From Streptomyces sp. GKU 895 (GTDB taxonomy: Bacteria; Actinomycetota; Actinomycetes; Streptomycetales; Streptomycetaceae): a stretch of DNA of 36,430 nt. Within the stretch, counting starts at the first letter, position 1; each line of letters starts with the position of its first letter. Below the pieces are notes generated by a model that saw only the letters and a list, made by a program, of their open reading frames with translations, searched no databases and had not been told where the DNA came from. The stretch is from positions 1 through 36,430 of the forward strand of contig MWJO01000087.1 in the NCBI GenBank assembly GCA_002027195.1. Direction: 5' to 3'. Below are positions 1 through 8,296 of this stretch, piece by piece. The position numbers were made by a program, and so were the translations under genes.

Positions 1-351
1 GCCGACGTGGACAGGACGCTGGCCTGGCTGAAGACCCTGCCGAAGAAGTGCGGGACGTTCACCGCCGCGACCGCCACCGGCGCCGTCCAGAACGCCGCCG
101 TCAGCGATCCGCGGCTGCCGGGCATCGGCGACGCCCGGCAGGCGCTGCGGCTCACCCTCACCGGAGAGAACGCGGACGGCGACGAGACCGTGCTCACCCT
201 CGACGTGGCCGCCGTACGCGTCGGCGACGACGCGCTGATCCTCACCAACGGCGGCCTGGGCGACGTCTACCCCGAGGTCACCCAGGCGGTCACCGAACTG
301 GCCGCGCAGCGACTGGCGGACGTGCGCAAGCAGGCCCGCGTGGAGGTCTGA
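1..351 (+). CDS. C-terminal part of a lipoprotein-like sensor-domain protein (5' end outside window)
   Basis: The reading frame is open from base 1, so the start lies upstream; the GTG at base 7 is probably internal. About 116 residues are visible, ending with TGA at 349-351. There is one Cys (KKCGTF) near the start of the fragment, then alternating beta-strand-like stretches (LTLTGENADGDETVLTLDV, VRVGDDALILTNGG) and a C-terminal helix (VTQAVTELAAQRLADV). This resembles the end of secreted or lipid-anchored PknH-like sensor-domain proteins of actinobacteria, but the signal peptide cannot be seen. The gene is convergent with the XRE-TPR gene, and strong hairpins at 683-755 lie between them. 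The family assignment is tentative; that it is coding is well supported by codon use. Confidence 0.6.
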   Translation, partial: ADVDRTLAWLKTLPKKCGTFTAATATGAVQNAAVSDPRLPGIGDARQALRLTLTGENADGDETVLTLDVAAVRVGDDALILTNGGLGDVYPEVTQAVTELAAQRLADVRKQARVEV

Positions 352-840
352 ACGTCTCGCCGCGGCCCCCTTGCCCCGCGCGGCATCAGCGAAAGGGCGT
401 TCCCGAAGGGGGCTTCACACGGCGGGGGGCGGCTCGCTACCGTCGGTCGTGGTGCGAGTCAGGAAGCGGCCGCCCACGACGTCCATCCCGTGCCGGAGCC
501 GCTCCCAGCGCTGTCCTCGTGCCGCCTCACCTCCGTGGCCCGGGCGATCCGACCCGGACCTTCAACACCCGTCAACAGCCATCGACACCTGTCAGCACCC
601 GTCTCGCCATGACCTGTCCCCCGATCCCGCGACGCCGACCGGGGGCGTCTCCCGCCGCTCCGAGCGGGGCCGGGGATGTCGGGCGAGGACCCCGCAGGGA
701 TCCGCGGTCCTCGCAAGGGGCGGCCACCCCCGGCCACCTGGGCGGTGGCCGCCCCACCAGCGCGGGGCGCGCGAGCACGAGACCGGGGCCGGTCACAGAG
801 GGGGTGGTGCGGGGTCCCCCGAGGAGGCTGTGCGGGCCGG
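352..840. other. 489-base intergenic region between convergent genes
   Basis: I see no convincing gene here; open frames in this stretch give Arg/Pro/Gly-rich translations typical of antisense high-GC DNA. It holds two approximate 13-base direct repeats (ACACCCGTCAACA at 565-577 and ACACCTGTCAGCA at 585-597, offset 20), two strong hairpins (683-714 and 717-755), and the first copy of an 18-base direct repeat whose second copy covers the end of the XRE-TPR gene (787-804 and 835-852). Confidence 0.6.
683..755. terminator. Tandem hairpins, likely bidirectional terminator
   Basis: The first hairpin pairs GCGAGGACC-CGC (683-694) with GCGGTCCTCGC (704-714), with one bulged base. The second is a perfect 12-base inverted repeat, GGGGCGGCCACC at 717-728 and GGTGGCCGCCCC at 744-755, with a 15-base loop. 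Neither is followed by a T run, which is usual for Streptomyces terminators. They sit between the convergent ends of the genes at 1-351 and 841-2184. Confidence 0.6.
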
Positions 841-852
841 TCACAGAGGGGG
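787..852. repeat. 18-base direct repeat, second copy spans the end of the XRE-TPR gene
   Basis: The sequence GGCCGGTCACAGAGGGGG occurs at 787-804 and, nearly unchanged, at 835-852, an offset of 48 bases. The second copy contains the stop codon (complement of 841-843) of the XRE-TPR regulator, so the 3' end of that gene seems to have been duplicated downstream. Confidence 0.6.
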
Positions 853-2184
853 CTGGGCCGGGGCCGGGCCCAGCGTTGTGGTGCCGGGGGCCGTGCGGTG
901 GCCCAGGCCGGTGCGGTAGGCGTCCAGGGCCGCTTCCACCCGGCCCTCCCTGCGGAGCAGGTCGCCCAGCAGGCGGCACAGGTCGGCCAGGTCGCCCGCG
1001 GCGCCCGCGCGTTCCAGGAGGCTCAGGGCGCGGACGTAGTGTTCCTCGGCGGTCTCCGGATCGCGGGCGTCCTCCGCGATGATGCCGAGCAGGCGGTGCG
1101 CGGCGGCGGAGTGGACGGCGCCGCGTTCGGAGGAGAGGTCGCCGAGGACGTCGTGGAGGAGGGCGGCGGCTTCCTCGGACTTGCCGCGGCGGTGCAGTAC
1201 GTCGGCCAGTTCGACCGCGGCCTGGCTGGAATAGAGCGCGGCGCGCTTCGCGGACAGCATGGCGAGCGCCTGCCTCAACTCCGCCTCCGCCCGCTCCAGT
1301 TCGCCGTTCTGGGCGCACACGTACCCGCGCATCCAGTGGCAGTTGGCCAGTTCCGTACGCAGTTGCAGCCCGCGGTAGAGCTCGGCCGCCTTGGCGAGGG
1401 AGGCGTCGGCCTCGGCGACGCGGCCCTCGGCGATGAGGGTGCGGGCGACCGAGCGGTGCATGCGGGCGACCAGCGCCGGGTCGCCGGCCTGCGGGGCGAG
1501 CGCGAGGGCGAGTTCGGCGGCCTGGGCGGCGCGGGCGTGGGCGCCCATGTCCATGTACGGGCCGATGATGCTGGCGTACAGGAGGAGCAGGGCGTCCGGG
1601 TCGTGGAGGCCGCCGCGGTTGAGCTCGTCGAGTGTGGTCTCCAGCAGGTAAACGGCGTACCGGAGTTCACCGGCCAGGTAGTGCGCGAGGGCGCGGCCGC
1701 GCAGGGCGGGCACCCGGGCGGGCAGCGGCGCGTCGGCGAGGACGAGTTCGGCCCGCTCGAAGTACCGCCGCCCCTCGACGAGTTCACCGCTCTCCACGGC
1801 CGCCTCGCCGAGCCCGATCAGCGCGTCGTACTGCGCCTCGGCGAGCTGGAGTTCCTCGGCCTGGGCGAGCAGGGCGGCGTAACGGCGGGCGGCTTCCTCG
1901 GTGTCGCCGGTGGCGAGGGTGCGCTGGGCCTCGATGAGCCGCAGCCGCAGATCGGTGACGAGCCGGGCGGGGCGGCCGGTGGCCAGCTCGTCGAAGGCGA
2001 CGCCGAGGCGGTCGGCGAGATGGCGCAGCGCCTGGTCGGAGGGGCGGACCCGGCCGGACTCCAGGGTGGAGATGTAGGCGGCGGTGTAGGCGGGTTCGGC
2101 CAGCTGCCGCTGGGTCAGGCCGCGTTCGACCCGGAGGTGCTGCACCCTGCGCCCGATGATCTCCGGGTCGTCACGGTCGGACAT
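841..2184 (-). CDS. XRE-family transcriptional regulator with C-terminal TPR array
   Basis: This 447-residue protein begins with an XRE helix-turn-helix at about residues 8-68 (RRVQHLRVERGLTQRQLAE, then YISTLESGRVRPS). The rest, about 95-430, is Ala/Leu/Glu-rich helical hairpins of the tetratricopeptide type, for example AARRYAALLAQAEELQLAEA and LERAEAELRQALAMLSAKRA. The architecture, DNA-binding head plus peptide-binding-type TPR body, is that of RRNPP quorum-sensing regulators of Firmicutes, but also of many Streptomyces regulators with unknown ligands. The ATG at 2184 is preceded by AAGGGGAG with 7 bases of spacing. It is divergent from the small secreted-peptide gene at 2331, and the AT-rich palindrome at 2245-2262 lies in the shared region, so autoregulation plus control of the peptide gene is a reasonable inference. 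The ligand is unknown. Confidence 0.9.
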   Translation of the reverse strand: MSDRDDPEIIGRRVQHLRVERGLTQRQLAEPAYTAAYISTLESGRVRPSDQALRHLADRLGVAFDELATGRPARLVTDLRLRLIEAQRTLATGDTEEAARRYAALLAQAEELQLAEAQYDALIGLGEAAVESGELVEGRRYFERAELVLADAPLPARVPALRGRALAHYLAGELRYAVYLLETTLDELNRGGLHDPDALLLLYASIIGPYMDMGAHARAAQAAELALALAPQAGDPALVARMHRSVARTLIAEGRVAEADASLAKAAELYRGLQLRTELANCHWMRGYVCAQNGELERAEAELRQALAMLSAKRAALYSSQAAVELADVLHRRGKSEEAAALLHDVLGDLSSERGAVHSAAAHRLLGIIAEDARDPETAEEHYVRALSLLERAGAAGDLADLCRLLGDLLRREGRVEAALDAYRTGLGHRTAPGTTTLGPAPAQPPL

Positions 2185-2244
2185 GGGCCAACTCCCCTTG
2201 CACCTCTTGCCGTTAGGCTGCGCCGGGCTCTAGGTTAAACGGCG

Positions 2245-2262
2245 TATTAAGCCTGCTTAATA
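2245..2262. promoter_or_regulatory. 18-base AT-rich palindrome, candidate operator of the XRE-TPR regulator
   Basis: TATTAAGC-CT-GCTTAATA is a perfect inverted repeat with 8-base arms and a 2-base centre. It is strikingly AT-rich in a high-GC genome. It lies 61 bases upstream of the XRE-TPR start and 69 bases upstream of the small peptide start, where a dimeric XRE repressor or activator would act on both promoters. The operator role is inferred from position and symmetry. Confidence 0.6.
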
Positions 2263-2330
2263 GGCAGTACGTAAATAGGCGGGGAAAACACCGTCACCGC
2301 ATTCGTCACCGTCGTCACTGCGAGGTCGTC

Positions 2331-2504
2331 GTGCTCGAACGCACCAGCACCACCGAGCGTTACGCAAGGGGCGTCATCGCCGCCGTGGTCGCCGTGGCGG
2401 CCCTGGTCCTGGCGGCGAACGCAGGGCCCGCACGGGCGGTGGAGCACGGACCGAGCCAGCGGGCCGACCAGGTGCAGCAGGTCGCGCACGGCGGGCGGAG
2501 CTGA
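2331..2504 (+). CDS. Small secreted peptide precursor (57 aa), divergent from XRE-TPR regulator
   Basis: GTG at 2331 is preceded by GAGG (2322-2325) with 5 bases of spacing, and the frame runs to TGA at 2502-2504. The product has a short basic N-region (about residues 1-13), a hydrophobic core (VIAAVVAVAALVLAA) and a signal-peptidase-I-like GPARA site at about residue 36. This would leave a hydrophilic mature peptide of about 21 residues, beginning VEHGPSQRAD and rich in Gln, His and Gly. It contains no Cys. It is too short for most gene callers. Its divergent position next to an XRE-TPR regulator, with a palindrome between them, suggests a signalling peptide. A lone membrane-anchored peptide or a chance frame are the alternatives. 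The function is inference; the frame, ribosome-binding site and signal peptide are seen directly. Confidence 0.6.
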   Translation: MLERTSTTERYARGVIAAVVAVAALVLAANAGPARAVEHGPSQRADQVQQVAHGGRS

Positions 2505-2511
2505 CCTCGCA

Positions 2512-5500
2512 TCAGCCGCCGCACACCGTGCGGTACGGCACGTCCCGCACGTACGTCCGCCACTGCGCCCGCGTCAGCTCGCGCGCTCCCGCCCGCGCGC
2601 ACACCGAGGCGACCGCCCGGACCGGGTCGATGACGTAGCGCTGGAGCGGCACATGCGCGCTCCCCGCGTACACCGTGCCGCTGTCCGGGCCGAACGCGAC
2701 CGTGTCGATCGGGTCGCCGGGGGTGGACAGGAGGCCGCCGAGCGGCTGCTGGGTGGCGATGTCCCACAGCTGGAGGCTGCCCGCCTCGCCGCCCACCGCG
2801 AGCGTGCGGCCGTCGGGGCTGACGGCGAGGGCGCTGACGGCCTCGGAGGTGTCGTCGCTGATCGGGTCGGGGCCGCCGTCCGGCCAGCCGGTCTCTCCGT
2901 CGGACAGCGGTGGGAAGACGTTCGGCAGGATGCCCTCGCGCTGCCGGAGCGCCGCGTCCCACAGCCCCACCCGGCCCGTCTGGTCCCCGGCCGCGAACCG
3001 TGAACCGTCCGGGGCGAAGGCGAGGGCGCCGATCTCGTCGCCCTGCACCAGGTCGCGTCCGGTGGTCCTGCCGCCCGGCAGGGTCGCCGTCCGGTTGTCG
3101 CCGGCGAGGAGGCGGCCGTCGGGGCGGACGGCCAGGTGGCTGCTGGACAGGCCGGTGAGGACGGCCGTGCGGCGGTGGCGGGTGAGGTCCCAGGTCTCGT
3201 TGGTCAGGTCGCCGACGGTCGTGGTGCGGGTGAGGTGGAGGGTGCGGGCGTCCGGGCCGAGGGCGATGGTGATCACCGCCCCGGCCGAGGTCTTCTCCGC
3301 CAGGTCGAGTGTCGTGCGGACCCGGCCCCGGGTGACGTCCCAGACGGTGAGGCGCTGCGGGGAGGCCTCGTAGCCGGGGGCCGTCACGGCGTAGGCGAGC
3401 TCCTTGCCGTCGGGGGTGAAGGCCAGATGGGGGAGGGTGTATTCGGGACGTACCGGCCGGGACGGGTCGTGCGACACGCCGAGCGGGGTGGGCGGCAGGG
3501 TGCTGAGCAGGCGTCCGTCGCCGGTGGCGCGCAGTTCGAAGCAGTAGGTGTCGCCGGTGCGTCGCGCGGTGGCGAACGTGCGGCCGTCCGGGCTGATCAG
3601 CACCTTGTCCAGCGGCCGGTCCCGCCAGGCGGGCGTCACGGCCGTCGCCACGTCCAGGGTGTGGACCGTGCCGGCCTCCAGATAGCGCAGGACCGGGCGG
3701 GTGGGGTCCCACGCCAGACCGCCCAGGTGCTGGTTGTCGAGGGAGTACCGGAACACCGGGGAGCCGTAGCCCAGCCGCCACAGCGTGATCTCCTCCCCGT
3801 CGGCGAGCGCCAGGAACTTCCCCTCCGCGTCGAAGGCCGCGTACCTGACTCCGGTGCGGGCGAGGTCGGGCAGCCGTTTCCCCGACCGGACGTCCCACAG
3901 CCGCACGCCGCCCGGCAGCACCACGGCGAGCCGGCGGCCCCCGCCGCCGAGCACCAGTTGCAGGGTCTTCCGGCCGCAGATGCCGCCCGCGCGCTCCCAG
4001 GGGCCGTGCACCGTGCGCCGGTCCGTGAGATCCCGCAGTTGCGGCGCGCCACCTGCGCCGCGGGGGCAGGCCGCGATCAGCCCGCCGTCCTCGCTCGGCG
4101 CCGCGGTGTCCGCCGCCTCGAACAGCGGCTTCCCGTCCGCGGCCGAGTGCACCGCCGCCCGGGGCTCGTCCAGGCCGCGCACGGTGTACGTGCTGCTGCC
4201 GAAGTCCACGACGGACGACGCCGGCAGCCGGTCGCCGGTCCATCGTCCGGCGGCCGTGTCCCACAGCCGCACCCCGTCGCCCGGGCCCCGTCCGTAGACG
4301 GCCAGCAGCCGCCCGTCCGGGCTCGCCCCGACCGTGATGCCGGCCTCCGGCAGCCGTCCCTCGGCGATCCGCCGGTGCCGTGCCACGTCCCAGGTCCGCC
4401 AGGTGCTCCCCTCGACGCTGAGCAGGGTCCGGCCGGAGTCCGTCAGCCGGCGGAAGGGGCCGTCGCCCGGTGCCCGGTCGCTGAACGCGTCCAGTTCCTG
4501 CTGGTCGAGCGCGCCCAGCAACGCCTCCCGGGCCTCCGGCAGCCGGGACACGCGCCAGGCGGCGACGCCCAGCAACTGCGCGGTGCGCGGATCGGTGGTG
4601 GCCAGGCTCTCCGCGACGGAGGAGATCCGGCGGGCCGCGTCGTCGACGCGGTGACGCTCGTTGTCCCGGCCCTGCCGCCACGCGGCGAGACCGGTGATCA
4701 GCGCCACCGCGAGGACGGCCGACAGGACGCCCACCGCGGCCCGTGCCCGGCGTGCGGCGCGGGCGGCGGCCCGGCGTTCCGCCTCGCGGGCGGCCAGCGC
4801 GGCGGTGAGGAACTCGCACTCGGGCGCGGTCAGGAAGCGGTCGTGCTCGTGGTCGGGGAACAGCTCCGCCACCCGGTCCAGGCGGGTTCCCCGGTACAGG
4901 GCGCCGGAGTCGCGGTCGTGCTCCAGCCAGACCCGGGCGGCCTCGGTCAGCCGGCGGTGGTGGCGCAGCCGCTCCCGGTTCTCCTCGATCCAGCCGCGCA
5001 GCCGCGGCCAGCTGGTGATCAGCGCCTCGTGGGCGAGCTGCACGGTTTCCTCGTCGACCGTCAGCAGCCGGGCGCGGGCCAGCCGTTCCACCACCACGGG
5101 CACGTGCGGGCACGCCCACTCCCGGCACTCCGCCCGGATCAGCGGGCGCCGGGTGTCGGGGGTGCCCTGGCCGGGCTCGACCATCCGCAGCAGCAGCCGC
5201 CGCGCGGCGTCCGCCTGCTCCTCGGTCAGCTGCCCGTACGCCTCCTCGGCGCTCGCCGCGATGGCGCCGCGTACCCCGCCGGCCGCCTGGTACGCGGTCA
5301 GGGTGAGCACCCGGCCCTTGCGCCGCCGCCAGGTCTCCAGCAGGGCGTGCGAGAGCATCGGCAGCCCGCCGGGCTCGTCGAGGACCTCCTCCACGATCCG
5401 CGCGGTCAGCTCCCGCTCCACCAGGAGCCCGACCTCCTGCGCGGGCTTGACCACCGCCTCCCGCAGCTCCTGCGCGGTCATCGGACCGACCAGCAGCCCG

Positions 5501-6281
5501 GCGCCGCTCAGCGTGTCCGCGAGGCCCCGGTGCTCGCCGCAGCGGGGGTAGAAGTCGGCCCGTACGGCGATGAGCACGCGCAGCCGGCTGCCGGGGTCCC
5601 GGGCGGCGAGCAGCAGGTCGATGAACCGGGTCCGCTCGGCCCGGTCCCGGCACAGGGTGAAGACCTCCTCGAACTGGTCCACCACCACCCAGCTCTCCGG
5701 CTCGTCCGGGGCCGGGGTCAGCAGATGACCGTAGGTGGCGGCGGGCCGGTCGCCGGGCGTGAGCACCCGCAGCACCGCCGGACGCCCCCGGCCGGCGATC
5801 TCCTTCTGGAGCCGGGGGATGAGCCGGCCCGCAGCAGCGAGGACTTCCCGCTGCCGGAGGCGCCGAACACCGCGGCGAAGCGGTGCCCGCACACCAGCCG
5901 GAGCAGGTCCTCCGTCAGCCGGGCCCGCCCGAAGAACAGCCCCTGGTCGGCCGGCTCGAACCGGGCGAGACCCCGGTACGGCACCACGTCCTCGTCGTCG
6001 TCGCGGACCTCGCCCGCCACCTCCGCGTCGGCGTCCTTCCACCGCGGCTCCCATGCGTCCGGGTCGCCGCCGCAGGCCTGTACATAGCCCCGGACGACGG
6101 CGAGGGACGGCAGCCGTTCACCGGCCGCGGCCTGTGACAGCGTTGTCGCGGAGAAGCCCGCCGCCTCGGCCATCCTCCGGTACGAGGGGCTGCCCGCGGC
6201 CTTGCGCAGCTCGCGCAGCTCATGCGCGAGCCGCGCGACGGGACCGGCCGTCGGGTCCAGGGGTCTTTCCGGGCGCCCCAT
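2512..6281 (-). pseudogene. XRE / nSTAND NTPase / WD40-repeat protein, interrupted by one frameshift
   Basis: Read through one frameshift, this encodes about 1,256 residues. The start is ATG at 6281 with GGAGGTGA just upstream. Residues 20-80 form an XRE-like helix-turn-helix (RRMAEAAGFSATTLSQAAAG). After an acidic linker comes VPYRGLARFEPADQGLFFGR, the typical entry to an nSTAND NTPase, with Walker A GASGSGKSS at 140-148. The frame then breaks near base 5823: AGSSPGSR should read AGLIPRLQKE, and one extra C/G in GAG-CCGGCC restores it. Downstream are Walker B (WVVVDQFEEV), a helical region, one membrane segment (VGVLSAVLAVALITGLAAW), and a C-terminal propeller with WD40-type units (SPDGRTLAVGGEAGSLQLWD; FAPDGSRFAAGDQTGRVGLWD). 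STAND proteins are signal-sensing switches, often in conflict or regulatory systems. It may be intact in the cell if the break is a sequencing error. Confidence 0.85.
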
Positions 6282-6335
6282 GCGCTCACCTCCGTACAGC
6301 TCGCGAACGGGACGACGAGCGCGACGAACGTACAA

Positions 6336-6393
6336 GTCACGCGGTGACGGCCAGGTTGCCGACAGGTGACATACCGGCGATACGGCATGTGAC
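6336..6393. promoter_or_regulatory. GTGAC palindrome and helical-phase direct repeats upstream of the nSTAND gene
   Basis: GTCAC-GCG-GTGAC (6336-6348) is a 5-3-5 palindrome. GTGAC recurs at 6366-6370 and 6389-6393, giving spacings of 22 and 23 bases, about two helical turns. The cluster lies 55-112 bases upstream of the nSTAND gene start, where an activator or repressor could bind. The pentamer is short, so chance is not excluded. Confidence 0.35.
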
Positions 6394-6485
6394 GTCCATC
6401 AATCCCCTTCCGCCACGAAGTCGATCGACCCGGCATACGGGACAAGTCCCTCGGCGTTCGGCACCACGCCCTGACCCGACCTGCA

Positions 6486-6747
6486 TTGATTGCCCTGATC
6501 AGACGGGCTGCCGATCAACTCTCCGGCTGCCAGTCTTGAGTCCGTGCCCCTCATCCCCCCGAGGTGCACACGCCGGCGGACGCCCCCCGTCCGCCGGCCC
6601 GCCGCCGGTGGACGCCCCCGTCCGCCGGCGGCCTTTTTGCGTGGCGCGGGCGCCGTCCACAGCTGTGGACGAAGCCCCGAAAATGTTTGAACGACCTGGT
6701 CAGAGCATGCCGCCGATCAATTCCCCGTACTCCAGTCTCGGTGTCGT
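6486..6747 (+). repeat. Two imperfect copies of a ~60-base promoter-like block
   Basis: Copy 1 is 6486-6545 and copy 2 is 6687-6747. Shared cores in the same order and spacing are TTGA, CCTGRTCAGA, CCGATCAAYT and CCAGTCT. By eye they are roughly 70 percent identical. Copy 2 ends 51 bases before the start of the NPP1 gene; copy 1 lies just before the hairpins at 6572-6638. They look like a duplicated promoter or regulator-binding region. Confidence 0.5.
6572..6638 (+). terminator. Double hairpin with T run, orphan rho-independent terminator
   Basis: Hairpin one pairs GCCGGCGGACG (6572-6582) perfectly with CGTCCGCCGGC (6588-6598). Hairpin two pairs GCCGCCGGTGGACG (6601-6614) with CGTCCGCCGGCGGC (6619-6632), with one G-T pair, and is followed by CTTTTT (6633-6638). 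The T run shows it stops transcription on the + strand, yet no + strand gene precedes it in this intergenic region. Confidence 0.75.
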
Positions 6748-6798
6748 CACCGCCGGAGTCCCGGCAGAACGACCCACCCGAACCGCTGGAGCACCCAC

Positions 6799-7578
6799 AT
6801 GCCGCAGACAGCCACGCCCCGCCGCCGGTCCCGCCTCGCCCGGGCCGCCCTCGTCCTGGGCAGCGCCGCCGCCCTGACCGTCGGTCTGACGGGAAGCGCG
6901 AGCGCCGAGATCCTGAACCCGCTGCCGTGGAACGCGAGCACGTTCCAGAACAAGTACATGCCGGAGTTCGACTACGACAACGACGGCTGCTACCCCGCGG
7001 CTGCGGTGGACGCGAGCGGACACCTCAACGGCGGCCTCAACCCCAGCGGCTCGATCACCGGCGGCTGCCAGAGCAACCACCTCGGCCGTGCCAACACCTA
7101 CGCACAGTCCCGGTGCGAGAACGGCTGGTGCGCCTACGTGTACGCGCTGTACTTCGAGAAGGACCAGACGCTCAACGGCGCCGACGCCTTCGGGCACCGC
7201 CACGACTGGGAATCCGTCGTGGTCTTCCAGAAGCAGGGCGAGGAACGCCCCCGCTACCTGGCCGCCTCCCGGCACGGCGACTACAGCACCCACCCGATCA
7301 ACGAGGTGCCGATGGACGGCAACCACGTCAAGATCGTCTATCACAAGGACGGCGCGAGCACCCACGCCTTCCGCTTCGCCGGATGGGGCGAGGACACGGA
7401 GGCCTGGGGCCCGGGCAACCACTGGGACACCCCGGCCCTGGTCACCATGGAGCAGATGCCCCAGGCACCGCGCGACGCCCTGTGGAACTCCCAGTGGGGC
7501 AGGGCCAACTTCCCGCTGACCAACAACCTCGTCAACAACATCAACAAGGCCCGGCCCTCTGCGGTCCCCGCCTTCTGA
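6799..7578 (+). CDS. Secreted necrosis-inducing (NPP1 / Nep1-like) protein
   Basis: The product has 259 residues, starting at ATG 6799 with GGAG 8 bases upstream. Residues 1-36 form a signal peptide (RRRSRLARAALVL, then TGSASA), so it is exported. The hallmark NLP heptapeptide GHRHDWE is present exactly at residues 132-138, followed by SVVVF, and the usual WGPGNHWDTPAL region lies near the C-terminus. Four Cys (64, 90, 106, 111) could form disulfides. NLPs of plant-associated microbes bind sphingolipids of plant membranes and cause lysis; the His/Asp/Glu of the heptapeptide hold a divalent metal. Whether this one is cytolytic cannot be told. It is transcribed alone, from behind a duplicated promoter-like block, and ends at a strong bidirectional terminator. 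Confidence 0.93.
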   Translation: MPQTATPRRRSRLARAALVLGSAAALTVGLTGSASAEILNPLPWNASTFQNKYMPEFDYDNDGCYPAAAVDASGHLNGGLNPSGSITGGCQSNHLGRANTYAQSRCENGWCAYVYALYFEKDQTLNGADAFGHRHDWESVVVFQKQGEERPRYLAASRHGDYSTHPINEVPMDGNHVKIVYHKDGASTHAFRFAGWGEDTEAWGPGNHWDTPALVTMEQMPQAPRDALWNSQWGRANFPLTNNLVNNINKARPSAVPAF

Positions 7579-7586
7579 CGCACATC

Positions 7587-7628
7587 GCGGCCGGCGACGC
7601 CTGCTCTCCTCTTCGCGTCGCCGGCCGC
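7587..7628. terminator. Bidirectional terminator between NPP1 and TerB genes
   Basis: A perfect 14-base inverted repeat, GCGGCCGGCGACGC (7587-7600) and GCGTCGCCGGCCGC (7615-7628), has a 14-base pyrimidine-rich loop. It lies exactly between two convergent stop codons. Confidence 0.8.
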
Positions 7629-7635
7629 TTCGGCG

Positions 7636-8196
7636 TCAGAGCTGGAACTCCGCCGGGTCCAGGTTCAGTGCCGCGCACGCCTCGCGCAGGACCATCTGCT
7701 CGGCCTGCGAGAAGTGACCGTCGGCGCCGGCGATGACGATGCCGGTCTGGACGACCGCGCGGGCCTCCGTCGGCTTCTTCGCGGCCTTGGCGATGTCCTG
7801 GAGCGCCTCGGACTTGCCCTGCGCGAAGTTGCGGGTGAGCTGCTCCACGTGCTTGTGGAACCGCGTGCGCAGCTGCTCCGGCGGGAAGTTCTGCAGCACC
7901 TCGTTGGTGAGGATCATCGACTCCATCTGCTGCATCTCGGACGCGTCCACCTGACCGTCCGCCGCCGCGACCAGCGCGCACATCGCCATGCTCGCGTCCC
8001 GGTACGCACCGCTCTTCAGCTCGGCCTTGATCGACCCGAGCTGCGTCTTGAACAGCCCGACGAGCTGAGAGCGCGAGCCGCCGCCCGCACGGCCACCGCC
8101 GTGGCCGCCCCCATGGCCGCCGCTCGTGCCGCGCCCGCCCTGCACCTGCTGCTGCAGGCCCTTGGCCTGGTCCTTGAGCCGGTCGAACAGTGCCAT
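7636..8196 (-). CDS. TerB-family tellurite-resistance-like protein
   Basis: The product has 186 residues and begins MALFDRLKDQAKGLQQQ at ATG 8196, with GAGGTGA upstream; a longer frame to 8274 lacks a ribosome-binding site. After a Gly/His-rich linker (about residues 22-42: GGHGGGHGGGRAGGG) comes a TerB-type helical domain with its two acidic motifs, CALVAAADGQVDASE and IVIAGADGHFSQAE, which bind divalent metal in this family. There is no signal peptide, so it should be cytoplasmic. TerB domains occur in tellurite-resistance and membrane-stress modules with TerD and TerF; a TerF-like vWA gene is present later in this window at 23861. The role is not experimentally defined. It is monocistronic here. 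Confidence 0.9.
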   Translation of the reverse strand: MALFDRLKDQAKGLQQQVQGGRGTSGGHGGGHGGGRAGGGSRSQLVGLFKTQLGSIKAELKSGAYRDASMAMCALVAAADGQVDASEMQQMESMILTNEVLQNFPPEQLRTRFHKHVEQLTRNFAQGKSEALQDIAKAAKKPTEARAVVQTGIVIAGADGHFSQAEQMVLREACAALNLDPAEFQL

Positions 8197-8296
8197 TGAC
8201 GTCACCTCGGTGCTCGTACTCGTCTGACGGATCCCCACCGCACAACGCCCCTGCCCCGGTAAAGGTTCCATCAAGCCGGGGGGCTACGTTGCCGCC

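Larger units (their letters stand above)
6282..6798. other. 517-base intergenic region with duplicated block and orphan terminator
   Basis: No protein gene is convincing here. Close to the nSTAND gene lie a GTCAC-GCG-GTGAC palindrome (6336-6348) and GTGAC copies at 6344, 6366 and 6389. A roughly 60-base block at 6486-6545 is imperfectly repeated at 6687-6747. Between the two copies are two hairpins, the second with a T run. A short + strand transcript ending near 6638 is therefore possible. Confidence 0.5.

Noticed and set aside
459..737. 92-residue minus-strand frame in the first intergenic region
   Set aside because: No ribosome site, shadow-like composition, and it contains the terminator hairpin.
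48..1082. 344-codon plus-strand frame overlapping the first gene and intergenic DNA
   Set aside because: Extremely Arg/Pro/Gly-rich, overlaps a better frame and the convergent regulator, and lacks domains.
2360..5653. Very long minus-strand open frame (1,097 codons) beside the nSTAND gene
   Set aside because: Its translation is Arg/Pro/Gly/Ala-rich without domains and lies in another frame of a clearly coding region; it is a high-GC shadow.
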